Below, piece after piece: positions 8,081-16,149 of a stretch of 64,000 bases of DNA; position 1 is the stretch's first letter; every line of letters begins with the position of its first letter. The DNA comes from Specibacter cremeus. GTDB lineage: Bacteria; Actinomycetota; Actinomycetes; Actinomycetales; Micrococcaceae. The notes beneath the pieces were generated by a model. It had not been told where the DNA came from. It saw only the letters and a program-made list of their open reading frames with translations, and did not search any database. The position numbers and the translations under genes were made by a program. The DNA lies in the NCBI RefSeq assembly GCF_003946885.1, contig NZ_RWKQ01000002.1, forward strand, positions 90,277-154,276, given 5' to 3'.

Positions 8081-9217
8081 ATGTACGATCTCACCGACGA
8101 GCAGCAGGCGGTCCTGGAAACCGTGCGCGACTTCGCGGCCACGGCCATCGCGCCGCACGCCGCCGAATGGGACGCGGCCGGGCACTTCCCCGTGGACGAG
8201 TTGCGCCAGGCCGCGGAACTGGGCATGGGCGGCATCTATGTCAGTGAGGATTTCGGCGGGTCCGGTCTGAGCCGCCGGGATGCGGCGCTGATTTTCGAGG
8301 AACTGGCCAAGGCGGACCCGACGACGGCCGCGTACCTGTCCATCCACAACATGGTCGTCTGGATGGTCGACGCGTTTGGCAACGAGGAGCAACGCGCCGC
8401 CTGGGTGCCCGAGCTCGCTTCCATGGCCAAGCTGGGCAGCTATTGCCTGAGCGAGCCCGGGGTCGGCTCGGACGCGGGGGCCCTGGTCACGAAGGCCGTC
8501 CGCGATGGCGACGACTACGTCCTCAACGGCACCAAGCAGTTCATCTCCGGGGCCGGGGTGGCCGGCTATTACATCGTGATGGCCCGCACGGCGGACACCG
8601 GCAGCCACGGCATCACGGCCATCATGGTGCCCGACGGTGTCCCGGGCCTGTCGTTCGGCCCGGAGGAGAAGAAGATGGGCTGGCACGCCCAACCGACCCG
8701 CCAGGTCATCCTCCGCGACGTCCGCGTGCCCGTCACGAACCGGCTCGGGGCCGAGGGCGACGGGTTCGGCATCGCCATGCAGGGGCTCAATGGCGGGCGC
8801 ATCAACATCGGCGCCTGCTCCCTCGGCGGCGGCCAGGCGGCACTGGAGAAGTCCATCGCCTACCTGAAGGACCGGGTGGCGTTCGGCCAGCCGCTGGTCA
8901 ACCAGCAGGCACTGCTGTTCGACCTGGCCAACATGGACACGTCCCTGGAGGCCGCCCGCACGCTGCTGTGGCGTGCCGCGGACGCGCTGGACCGCAACGC
9001 CCCCGGCAAGGTGCGCCTGTGCGCCATGGCCAAGCTCGTCGCCACGGACGCCGGCTTCGCGGTGGCCAACACGGCCCTGCAGTTGCATGGCGGCTACGGG
9101 TATCTGACCGAGTACGGTTTGGAGAAGATCGTGCGTGACCTGCGCGTCCACCAGATCCTGGAGGGCAGCAACGAGATCATGCGCCTGATCGTGGGCCGGC
9201 TGGCCGTTGCCGATTGA
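8081..9217 (+). CDS. acyl-CoA dehydrogenase, isobutyryl-CoA dehydrogenase-like
   Basis: 378 residues, FAD-dependent, giving a 2-enoyl-CoA and reducing ETF. Conserved blocks include the FAD loop SYCLSEPGVGSDAGAL, the C-terminal LQLHGGYGYLTEYGLEKIV and VRDLRVHQILEGSNEIMR, whose Glu (about residue 361) is the expected catalytic base. The following genes encode a 3-hydroxyisobutyryl-CoA hydrolase, 3-hydroxyisobutyrate dehydrogenase and enoyl-CoA hydratase, which points to isobutyryl-CoA (valine degradation) as substrate. ATG 8081 has AGGAG 5 bases upstream; a GTG two codons earlier falls inside that ribosome site. EtfBA at 28-30 kb would be its electron acceptor. Confidence 0.92.
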   Translation: MYDLTDEQQAVLETVRDFAATAIAPHAAEWDAAGHFPVDELRQAAELGMGGIYVSEDFGGSGLSRRDAALIFEELAKADPTTAAYLSIHNMVVWMVDAFGNEEQRAAWVPELASMAKLGSYCLSEPGVGSDAGALVTKAVRDGDDYVLNGTKQFISGAGVAGYYIVMARTADTGSHGITAIMVPDGVPGLSFGPEEKKMGWHAQPTRQVILRDVRVPVTNRLGAEGDGFGIAMQGLNGGRINIGACSLGGGQAALEKSIAYLKDRVAFGQPLVNQQALLFDLANMDTSLEAARTLLWRAADALDRNAPGKVRLCAMAKLVATDAGFAVANTALQLHGGYGYLTEYGLEKIVRDLRVHQILEGSNEIMRLIVGRLAVAD

Positions 9218-9244
9218 CCGGAGCAGACTGGAAGGATCGACTGC

Positions 9245-10303
9245 ATGGCGAACAACAGCAGGACTGGCAACGAGGATGTCCTGGTCACCCGCACCGGCGG
9301 GCTGGGCCACCTCGTCCTGAACCGGCCGCGGACCATGAACGCGCTGACGCACGGGATGATCGCGGCGGTCGCGGCCACCCTGGATGACTGGGAGAACGAC
9401 GACGGCGTGACCACCGTCGCGATCTCGGGCGCCGGTGAGCGGGGCTTGTGTGCCGGGGGCGACATTGTCGAGATCTACCATGACGCGCGCACCGGGGGCT
9501 CCGCCAGCACGGCGTTCTGGCGCGACGAGTACCTGCTCAACGCCCGGATCGCGCGGTACCCGAAGCCGGTCGTGACACTCATGGACGGGGTGGTGCTCGG
9601 GGGCGGCGTCGGCATCTCCGCGCACGCCTCGGTGCGCGTCGTCACCGAACGGTCCCGGGTCGGCATGCCGGAGACGGGCATCGGCTTCGTCCCCGACGTG
9701 GGCGGGACGTTCCTGCTCTCCCGCGCCCCCGGCGAACTTGGCACGCACGCCGCCTTGACCGCCGCCATGGTGACCGGCGCCGACGCGATCGCCATGGGGC
9801 TGGCCGACCACTACGTGGACTCCGCCCAACTGCCGGCGCTGGTCGGCGAGCTGGCCGAGCGGCCGGCCGCCGCCGTCGTCGGCCGCTACGGGCAAACCGC
9901 CCCGCCCTCGCCGCTGGCCGGGCAGCGCGACTGGATCGACGCGGCCTACGCCGGCGACGACGCCACCGCCATCCTGGCCCGGCTGCGCGCGGTCGGCACG
10001 CCGGAAGCGGACGCGGCCGCGCGGGCGATCGCCGGCAAGTCGCCCACCGCGGTGACCGTCACACTGGCCGCGCTGCGCCGTGCCGCCGTGCTTGGCAGTC
10101 TCGAGGACGTGCTCAACCAGGAGTACCGCGTTTCCGTGCGGGCGCTGCGCTGGCCCGACTTCGCCGAGGGCATCCGCGCACAACTCGTCGACAAGGACCG
10201 CGCCCCGGTGTGGGCGCCGGCGGCGCTCGCCGACGTGCCGGCGGCACGTGTCACGGAATCGTTCGCGCCGCTCGGGGACGGAGAACTGGGCCTGCAGGGA
10301 TGA
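9245..10303 (+). CDS. 3-hydroxyisobutyryl-CoA hydrolase (HIBCH-type)
   Basis: 352 residues of the crotonase superfamily, longer than a simple hydratase because of the C-terminal extension characteristic of HIBCH. The oxyanion loop is GLCAGGDIVEIY. The HIBCH-type blocks VLGGGVGISAHASVRVV and MPETGIGFVPDVGGTFLLSR carry Glu143 and Asp151. The C-terminal part includes SPTAVTVTLAALRRAAVLGS and DFAEGIRAQLVDKDRAPVW. It hydrolyses 3-hydroxyisobutyryl-CoA, freeing the acid for MmsB. ATG 9245 follows the dehydrogenase stop by 27 bases, with GGAAGG upstream. A few homologues act as plain enoyl-CoA hydratases, but the operon supports the hydrolase call. Confidence 0.88.
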   Translation: MANNSRTGNEDVLVTRTGGLGHLVLNRPRTMNALTHGMIAAVAATLDDWENDDGVTTVAISGAGERGLCAGGDIVEIYHDARTGGSASTAFWRDEYLLNARIARYPKPVVTLMDGVVLGGGVGISAHASVRVVTERSRVGMPETGIGFVPDVGGTFLLSRAPGELGTHAALTAAMVTGADAIAMGLADHYVDSAQLPALVGELAERPAAAVVGRYGQTAPPSPLAGQRDWIDAAYAGDDATAILARLRAVGTPEADAAARAIAGKSPTAVTVTLAALRRAAVLGSLEDVLNQEYRVSVRALRWPDFAEGIRAQLVDKDRAPVWAPAALADVPAARVTESFAPLGDGELGLQG

Positions 10304-10306
10304 CAA

Positions 10307-10327
10307 CGACCCCGCCTGGCGGGGTCG
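10307..10327 (+). other. intergenic hairpin before mmsB
   Basis: An 8-bp stem (CGACCCCG at 10307-10314 with CGGGGTCG at 10320-10327) and a 5-base loop lie between the hydrolase stop and mmsB. There is no T-run, so it is more likely an mRNA processing or stability element than a terminator. Confidence 0.4.
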
Positions 10328-10347
10328 AGGCAACGAAAGGCAGCACA

Positions 10348-11286
10348 ATGGTCAGGAAGATCGCATTCATCGGACTGGGGCACATGGGCGCCCCCATGGC
10401 CGCCAACCTGGTCGCGGCCGGTTACCCGGTAACCGGGTTCGACGTCGTGCCGGCCGCGCTGGACGCGGCCCGCGCCAACGGGCTGGGCATCGCCGCATCG
10501 GGCGCCGAGGCGGCCGCCGACGCCGACGTCGTCATCACCATGCTGCCCGCCGGCGACCACGTGCTGACCGCGTTCGGCGGCGGTGCACACGGCGATGGCG
10601 GACTGCTGGCCGCGGCCCGGCCGGGCACACTGTTCCTGGAGTGCTCCACGATCTCCGTCGACGACGCGCGGGCGGCACACGAGCTCGTGGTCGCCGCCGG
10701 GCACCGCGGCCTGGACGCACCCGTGTCCGGCGGGGTGGTGGGTGCCGAGGCCGGGACCCTGACGTTCATGGTGGGCGGCAGCGCCGAGGACTTCGCCGAT
10801 GCGGCCGGCATCTTCGAGGTCATGGGCAAGAGGATCGTGCACTGCGGCGGGCCCGGCGCCGGGCAGGCCGCCAAGGTGTGCAACAACATGATCCTCGGCG
10901 TGTCCATGATCGCCGTCAGCGAGGCGTTCGTGCTCGGCGAGGCGCTGGGCCTGACCCACCAGGCGTTGTTCGACGTGGCCGCCAACGCGTCCGGGCAATG
11001 CTGGTCGCTGACCACGAACTGCCCCGTCCCCGGGCCGGTGCCCGCCAGCCCGGCCAACCACGACTACCGGCCCGGCTTCGCCGCCGCACTCATGGCCAAG
11101 GACCTGGGCCTGGCCGCCGCGGCGCTCGACGCCACGGGAGTGCACGCCGAGCTGGGACGGCGCGCGGGCGAGATCTTCCGTGACTTCGCCGACCACGGCG
11201 GAGCCGGCAACGACTTTTCCGCCATCATCAACAGCATCCGCGCCGCGGCCCGGAACACGTCACCACAGAACAGGACACCCGAGTGA
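10348..11286 (+). CDS. mmsB: 3-hydroxyisobutyrate dehydrogenase
   Basis: 312 residues. It oxidises 3-hydroxyisobutyrate to methylmalonate semialdehyde with NAD. The N-terminal Rossmann motif is [17 protein letters not shown]. The substrate-binding block is [18 protein letters not shown] and the catalytic Lys176 lies in [12 protein letters not shown]. The C-terminal KDLGLAAAA region is also conserved. The ATG at 10348 has AAAGG 7 bases upstream; a longer in-frame reading from 10210 overlaps the hydrolase gene and is rejected. The stop overlaps the next start as GTGA. Confidence 0.93.
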   Translation: MVRKIAFIGLGHMGAPMAANLVAAGYPVTGFDVVPAALDAARANGLGIAASGAEAAADADVVITMLPAGDHVLTAFGGGAHGDGGLLAAARPGTLFLECSTISVDDARAAHELVVAAGHRGLDAPVSGGVVGAEAGTLTFMVGGSAEDFADAAGIFEVMGKRIVHCGGPGAGQAAKVCNNMILGVSMIAVSEAFVLGEALGLTHQALFDVAANASGQCWSLTTNCPVPGPVPASPANHDYRPGFAAALMAKDLGLAAAALDATGVHAELGRRAGEIFRDFADHGGAGNDFSAIINSIRAAARNTSPQNRTPE

Positions 11287-12059
11287 GCGACTTCGACACC
11301 ATCCTGGCCGAACGGAATGGACGCGTGGGCGTCATCACCCTGAACCGGCCGCAGGCCCTGAACGCGCTGAACGACCGGCTTGGGCACGAGATTGTTGCCG
11401 CCGCCCGGGAATTCGACGCCGACCCGGGCATTGGCGCCATTGTCATCACCGGGTCGAAGAAGGCTTTTGCGGCCGGCGCCGATATCAAGGAGATGGCGGA
11501 AAAGTCCCTCGCGGACATGTACCTGTCCAATTGGTTTTCCGCATGGGATGAACTGGCCCGCGTGCGCACGCCGATGATCGCCGCCGTGGCCGGCCACGCC
11601 TTGGGCGGGGGCTGCGAGCTGGCCATGATCGCCGACTTCATCATCGCCGCGGACAATGCGTCGTTCGGCCAGCCGGAGATCAAGCTCGGCGTGATCCCCG
11701 GCATGGGCGGCTCCCAGCGGCTGACACGCGCCATCGGCAAGGCCAAGGCCATGGAGATGGTGCTCACCGGCCGGACCATGGGCGCCGAGGAGGCCGAACG
11801 GGCCGGGCTGGTGGCCCGGGTGGTCCCCGTCGACGACCTGCTCGATACCGCCTTGGCCACGGCCGCGACCATCGCGTCCATGTCCAAGCCCGTGGCCATG
11901 ATCGCCAAGGAAGCCGTCAACGCGGCGTTTGAGACCCCGCTGGCCGCCGGCGTGCAGCTCGAACGCCGCTACATTTATGCCTGTTTCGCGACCGACGACC
12001 AAAAGGAGGGAATGGCGGCCTTCGTCGAAAAGCGAAAGCCCGAGTTCAGGCACCGGTAA
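11283..12059 (+). CDS. enoyl-CoA hydratase
   Basis: 258 residues, a classic short crotonase. The oxyanion loop [10 protein letters not shown] and both catalytic glutamates are present: Glu112 in GGGCELAM and Glu132 in [15 protein letters not shown]. This contrasts with the degenerate hydratase domain at 4.8 kb. It adds water to 2-enoyl-CoA; in this operon methacrylyl-CoA is the likely substrate, giving 3-hydroxyisobutyryl-CoA for the hydrolase upstream. The GTG start at 11283 overlaps the mmsB stop, so translation is probably coupled. The operon appears to end here. Confidence 0.92.
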   Translation: MSDFDTILAERNGRVGVITLNRPQALNALNDRLGHEIVAAAREFDADPGIGAIVITGSKKAFAAGADIKEMAEKSLADMYLSNWFSAWDELARVRTPMIAAVAGHALGGGCELAMIADFIIAADNASFGQPEIKLGVIPGMGGSQRLTRAIGKAKAMEMVLTGRTMGAEEAERAGLVARVVPVDDLLDTALATAATIASMSKPVAMIAKEAVNAAFETPLAAGVQLERRYIYACFATDDQKEGMAAFVEKRKPEFRHR

Positions 12060-12208
12060 GCGGTGCACGCGGAAGGTGGCGCAGAGCCGGGGAATGTCGA
12101 AACGAAATACTTGAAGGAATACCCGCGGCAACTGGTAGGCTGGCCGCGTAAACTGGGGGATAAACCATTTCCCCGCAGTGGCACTTAACGCATGAGGGGA
12201 TGATTTAC

Positions 12209-12586
12209 GTGAACTTTCTTGAAACACTTTGGTCCATCATTGTCTTCTTCCTGTTCCTGTCCTACCTGATCCTGCTGTTCCAGATTGTGGCGGACATTTT
12301 CCGCGACTCCACGCTGATGGGCTGGGCCAAGGCCATCTGGCTCCTGTTCCTGATCGTGATCCCGGTCCTCACGGCACTGGTCTACCTGATCGTCCGCGGC
12401 GCCAGCATGGCCGCCCGCAGCGCCCGCGTTGCCGCCAACGCCGAGCAGCAGGCCGAGCAGTACGTCCGCCGGCTGGCCGCGAACCAGAGCCCGGCCGAGC
12501 AGATCGCCTCGGCCAGGGCGCTGCTGGACCAGGGCGCCATCACCGAGGCGGAATATGCCACGCTGAAGGCCAAGGCCATGGCCTGA
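12209..12586 (+). CDS. small membrane protein with PLDc_N and SHOCT domains
   Basis: 125 residues. Two N-terminal membrane helices (SIIVFFLFLSYLILLFQIV and AIWLLFLIVIPVLTALVYLIV) form a PLDc_N-like unit. An Ala-rich helix follows, and then a C-terminal SHOCT domain (SPAEQIASARALLDQGAITEAEYATLKAKAM). SHOCT is a short oligomerisation module of unknown partner. I place the start at GTG 12209 (MNFLETLWSI) because GAGGGG lies 9 bases upstream. The ATG at 12200 would sit directly against that ribosome site. No functional context is given by the neighbours. Confidence 0.85.
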   Translation: MNFLETLWSIIVFFLFLSYLILLFQIVADIFRDSTLMGWAKAIWLLFLIVIPVLTALVYLIVRGASMAARSARVAANAEQQAEQYVRRLAANQSPAEQIASARALLDQGAITEAEYATLKAKAMA

Positions 12587-12665
12587 TCCCCAGCTCCTTC
12601 CCGCTGAAGCCGCGCGAGCGCGTCATCAGCGGGGCCCCTCGGAGCTGTGGGCCCACCACGAGAAT

Positions 12666-12703
12666 GCGCCCGGTTTGGTTCCGGGCGCCCTCGCCTGTAC
12701 AGT
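12666..12703 (+). promoter_or_regulatory. promoter of second initiator tRNA, with hairpin around its -35
   Basis: TTGGTT (12675-12680) and TACAGT (12698-12703) are 17 bases apart. A perfect 8-bp inverted repeat, GCGCCCGG (12666-12673) and CCGGGCGC (12681-12688), brackets the -35 element in its loop. Confidence 0.6.
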
Positions 12704-12714
12704 AGTTCGAGCGA

Positions 12715-12788
12715 CGCGGGGTGGAGCAGTTCGGTAGCTCGCTGGGCTCATAACCCAGAGGTCACAGGTTCAAATCCTGTCCCCGCAA
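12715..12788 (+). tRNA. tRNA-fMet (CAT), initiator, second copy
   Basis: A 74-base cloverleaf with anticodon CAT, the C1:A72 mismatch and the GGG/CCC anticodon stem of initiator tRNAs. It differs from the copy at 993 only at the ends of the T stem (ACAGG...CCTGT instead of GCAGG...CCTGC), a compensatory A:T for G:C change that keeps pairing. CCA is not encoded. Confidence 0.97.
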
Positions 12789-12796
12789 CTCGAACA

Positions 12797-12829
12797 GGAA
12801 ATCCCCCGGCCATTGGCCGGGGGATTTCC
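12797..12829. terminator. strong hairpin terminator, probably bidirectional
   Basis: A perfect 15-bp stem (GGAAATCCCCCGGCC at 12797-12811, mirrored at 12815-12829) with a 3-base loop. It ends the tRNA transcript on the plus strand. It lies 18 bases beyond the stop of the minus-strand MFS gene, so it can end that operon too. Confidence 0.8.
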
Positions 12830-12846
12830 GTATTGCGTGGATGATC

Positions 12847-14268
12847 CTATGCGTCCAGCGCGCCCAGTTCCTCCAGTGACCGGCCCTTGGTCGACATGCC
12901 CATGGTCACGATGACGATCACGCCCAGGAACAGCACCACGCTGATCATGGCGAAGACGCCGCCGAACTTGATGGACGCGTACGTGGCGCCGATGATGGCC
13001 GGGGACAGCGCAGCCCCGATCCGGCTCGCGGCGTCGGACATCGCGGTGCCCGCGGCACGTGACTCGGTCGGGTAGATCTCCGCCGAGTAGGCGTACAGCG
13101 GGGCGTAGGCGCCGTTGAGGAAGAATCCGAGCAAAATGCTGGCGATCAACACCTGGCCGCTGGACGGGGCGACCGCCAGCCAGCCGGCACTGGCTACGCT
13201 GAGCACCATGAAGATGGCCAGCGACCACTTGCGGTCGAGCTTCTCCGCGAGGACTGCCGCCGGGTAGTAGCCGACGACTTGGGCGATCTCGACCAGCAAG
13301 CTGTAGCTGAAGCTTTCCGTGATCGACATGCCCCGCTGCATCAGCAGGGTGGGCAGGAAGGTGAGGAACCCGTAGTAGGCGAAGCTGAGGGTGATGGTGA
13401 TGACCCACAGTACGAACGTGCGCCGGCGCAGGGCCCGTCCCCAGATCAGCACAAGCTGCGCGCCGAGCTTTTCCCTGAAGGGACGTGCGGCCGCCACCGT
13501 CTGGGACGCCTCGGGCACGGGCGGCAGGGGTGCCTTGGTGCGGGCGACGACGCGGCGTTCAAGTCCCTCGACGACCGCTTCGGCCTCGTCGACGCGGCCG
13601 TGCATGAGCAGGTACCGCGGCGATTCGGGCAGTGCCCGCCGCCACCAGAACGCGAGCAGGACGGGGAGCCCGACTAGGACCTGGACGAATCGCCAGGCGC
13701 CATCGAAGGTGGGGATGATCAACCCGAGGATGGCGGCCAGGACGAACCCGAGCCCGAAGAACCCGGCCAGTGAGCCCACGTAGTGGGATCGTTTGGCCGG
13801 CGGGGCGAATTCCGCGAGGTACGGGACGACGACGTTGACGCTGATGCCGATGCCGATGCCTGCCAGGAACCGCGTGGCCAGGAGGAACTGCCAGGAGGGC
13901 GCGAGGGCCCCGACCAGGATCGCGCCGCTGTAGACCACCAGCGACCAGATCAGCAGGTTGCGCCGGCCCATCCGATTGCCCAAGACGCCGAGGGCGAGGT
14001 CGCCGAGCAAAGCGCCGACCAGGGCGGCGCTGCCGAAGAGCCCCTGTTGGGTTCCGGTCATGGCGAACGCCGTGGCGACCACCGGGAGGATGAAGGAAAC
14101 TATGCCGTTGTCGAGGCCATCCAGGGTGGTGCTGATGCCGCCTTGGAGAAGAATCCGCCCTTGGGCCCACGTCATCGGCAGGCGGTCGAGGCGCGCGTAA
14201 AGCTGTGCGGCCGTCGCATGCTGGTGCATGTGCGGCGTGACGTCGTTGTCAGAAATTTCTTCTAGCAT
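12847..14268 (-). CDS. MFS transporter, metabolite:H+ symporter type
   Basis: 473 residues with about 12 membrane segments. It has the loop 2-3 motif GNRMGRRNLLIWSL, the cytoplasmic PESPRYLLMHGRVDEAE segment found in sugar-porter, aromatic-acid and niacin-type carriers, and GLDNGIVSF in the first helix. It should be a proton-coupled uptake carrier for a small organic acid or similar compound. The ATG at 14268 has GGAG 9 bases upstream; longer in-frame readings extend into non-homologous sequence. It is the last gene of the IclR-led minus-strand operon, so its cargo is probably the substrate of the upstream enzymes. Confidence 0.85.
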   Translation of the reverse strand: MLEEISDNDVTPHMHQHATAAQLYARLDRLPMTWAQGRILLQGGISTTLDGLDNGIVSFILPVVATAFAMTGTQQGLFGSAALVGALLGDLALGVLGNRMGRRNLLIWSLVVYSGAILVGALAPSWQFLLATRFLAGIGIGISVNVVVPYLAEFAPPAKRSHYVGSLAGFFGLGFVLAAILGLIIPTFDGAWRFVQVLVGLPVLLAFWWRRALPESPRYLLMHGRVDEAEAVVEGLERRVVARTKAPLPPVPEASQTVAAARPFREKLGAQLVLIWGRALRRRTFVLWVITITLSFAYYGFLTFLPTLLMQRGMSITESFSYSLLVEIAQVVGYYPAAVLAEKLDRKWSLAIFMVLSVASAGWLAVAPSSGQVLIASILLGFFLNGAYAPLYAYSAEIYPTESRAAGTAMSDAASRIGAALSPAIIGATYASIKFGGVFAMISVVLFLGVIVIVTMGMSTKGRSLEELGALDA

Positions 14269-14374
14269 CGTGTGCTCCAGGATTATGGTGAGCAGGAACC
14301 TGCCCGTGGGGTGCGGCAGGGTTTGGTTGTTGGTTGCGTGCGAAGCGGTGGCTTCGGGATCACGCGGTGTCGGG

Positions 14375-15334
14375 TCACGGCTTGAATACGCCTCGGTAGA
14401 GACGCATCCAGTTGCCGCCGAGAATGGCGTCGATGTCCTTTTCCTCGAATCGGCCATGGTCGCGAAGTGCCGACGTGATGGCCTCGAAGTGCGTGGGAGA
14501 GCGGAACCAGTCCTGTTCGGGCACGTTCGAGAGGGCGGCACCCGGCTGGGCGTCGCGGGTCCAGCGTCCCCGGCGCATCCAGTCGAGATCCCCATCGCCG
14601 GAATTCTGGCCCAGGTCGGTCCCGATGCCGACGTGGTCGATGCCGATGAGGTCGACGGTGCGGGCCACCATGTCCGCCCACGCCTGCGGGCTTGTGGCGT
14701 AGTCGCCGGCGATGTTGTTGTAGGTGGCCAGCCCCAGGACCCCGCCGGCGTCGGCCAGTGCCTTCAGTACGTCGTCCGGCTTGTTGCGCGGATGCTCGAC
14801 CAGGCTGGCCGGGTTCGCATGGGTGATGGCGACGGGCGATTCGGAGGCGTGGATGGCCTCGAGGCTGGTGCGGTTGCCGACGTGTGACAGGTCGACCAGC
14901 ATGCCGACGCGGTTCATTTCATGCACCACCTCCCGCCCGAAACGGGTCAACCCGCTGTCCTCCGGCTCGTAGCAGGATCCCCCTACGGCGTTCTGGTTGT
15001 TGTACGTCAACTGCATGACGCGCAGGCCCATTCGGTGGAACAGCTCGACGAACCGGAGTCGGTCGTTGAGTGGTGTTGAATTCTGCACACCCAGGATGAC
15101 GGCCGTCCGACCGCCCGCCGCGGCGCTTTCGATGTCTTCCGCCGTGCGCGCGATGGTGATCAGGTCGGCGTTGTTCCGTGCCCGGTCATTCCATCGGCCG
15201 AGTTCGTCCATGGTCTCCAACGCGTCCTCCCAGAAAGCGGCGGTGATAGTGACGGCAGACACCTTGGCGTCGTGGAGTTCGCGGAAGATCTCCCTGTTGT
15301 AGTTGCTGCATTCAAGTCCGTCTATCAAGAGCAT
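14375..15334 (-). CDS. peptidase M19 (membrane-dipeptidase-like) family protein, variant metal site
   Basis: 319 residues with the TIM-barrel pattern of renal-dipeptidase-type amidohydrolases: the metal ligands His151 (VDLSHVGNRT) and His172 (ITHANPASL), and the blocks MQLTYNNQNAVGGSCYE and GIDHVGIGTDLGQ. Two usual metal positions differ. The N-terminal HxD is replaced by LIDGLEC, and the bridging Glu expected in the IEG motif is Gln84 (GVQNSTPL). A Gln branch of M19 exists in other bacteria, from memory near dimethylglycine-catabolism genes in pseudomonads, so this looks like a subfamily trait. It is likely a hydrolase of a small amide or cyclic substrate. The ATG 15334 start has AAAGGA upstream. 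Confidence 0.8.
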   Translation of the reverse strand: MLLIDGLECSNYNREIFRELHDAKVSAVTITAAFWEDALETMDELGRWNDRARNNADLITIARTAEDIESAAAGGRTAVILGVQNSTPLNDRLRFVELFHRMGLRVMQLTYNNQNAVGGSCYEPEDSGLTRFGREVVHEMNRVGMLVDLSHVGNRTSLEAIHASESPVAITHANPASLVEHPRNKPDDVLKALADAGGVLGLATYNNIAGDYATSPQAWADMVARTVDLIGIDHVGIGTDLGQNSGDGDLDWMRRGRWTRDAQPGAALSNVPEQDWFRSPTHFEAITSALRDHGRFEEKDIDAILGGNWMRLYRGVFKP

Positions 15335-15360
15335 GATGGTCCTTTGGGTCGGGTGGCCGG

Positions 15361-16149
15361 TCAGTTGTTCGTGGGTTCCGCAAGCCTGGCGGTCCGGGAC
15401 ATGGCCTGGATCTGTGGGTAGTCGTCGTCTTCGCCGATCTCCCCGACGATCTGGCCGAATTCGTCCAGCACGGAGGAGCCGGCATGCTGGCGGGAGAGGA
15501 TGGAATCCGGCGTGAGTGCGCCGTTGGAGATGTCGTATACGGCCCACCAGAGGTCCGCATCCACCCGGCTGCCGTCGGCCAGGAGCCGGGCGATGTGCCC
15601 GCCGGCCGCGTCCCTCGGCGTCGGCGGCCCGGCCGCCCGGTCGCCTGCGGAGAACAGCAGCAGGGCGCCGGGCGCCGTCGTTCCGTTCGTCCAGGCCCGT
15701 CCGGGCTGCTGGCCCACGGTGGTGGTGACGCCACGACCGGACCCGGCCAGGACGGACACGTCAAGCCCGTGCAGGTGCGCCCTGCCGGCCAGTGCGGCCA
15801 GCATGCCGGGGCCGGTGCAGTTGGAGACCTCGACGACGGCGCCGCCGTGCCCGGCCGCTTCGGCGACGCCGAGGTCCAGCACGGCGGGGGCGATGAGGAA
15901 GGCAGGCTGGCCCAGGCCGTCGATCGACAGGTGGCCGTTCAGGCGGCTGACGCGGATCGCCCCGTGGTGGGCCGGCAGCTGCGGCAGCGAGCGATGCAGC
16001 TCCGCCAGCGCGTCGTGCCCCAGGGCCTGGGCGTCGACGAGCAGGTCACGGACCGGGTTTACCGCCCCGGCGGCCACTCCGGCGGCATGGAGGGCCCTGC
16101 CGACGGTGAATTTCAGTTCCCGGAGGGAGACGTCGATGGTTGCGTTCAC
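15361..16149 (-). CDS. uncharacterised protein, possibly DUF3726-like
   Basis: 262 residues, not confidently recognised. The N terminus VSLRELKFTVGRALHAAGV resembles DUF3726 proteins, which start with a short helix annotated near amino-acid catabolic genes; this similarity is from memory and weak. Other visible blocks are GGAVVEVSNCTGPGMLAAL in the middle and an acidic C-terminal part. There is no signal peptide or membrane segment. GTG 16149 has AAAGGA about 8 bases upstream and overlaps the stop of the preceding gene as GTGA, so the two proteins are translationally coupled and may form a complex. Confidence 0.6.
   Translation of the reverse strand: MNATIDVSLRELKFTVGRALHAAGVAAGAVNPVRDLLVDAQALGHDALAELHRSLPQLPAHHGAIRVSRLNGHLSIDGLGQPAFLIAPAVLDLGVAEAAGHGGAVVEVSNCTGPGMLAALAGRAHLHGLDVSVLAGSGRGVTTTVGQQPGRAWTNGTTAPGALLLFSAGDRAAGPPTPRDAAGGHIARLLADGSRVDADLWWAVYDISNGALTPDSILSRQHAGSSVLDEFGQIVGEIGEDDDYPQIQAMSRTARLAEPTNN

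Noticed and set aside
6965..10348. Very long minus-strand open frame of more than 1100 codons
   Set aside because: It is antisense to cytochrome b, acyl-CoA dehydrogenase and hydrolase genes, has no family motif and an odd Gly/Arg/His/Asp-rich composition. It is a GC-rich shadow frame.
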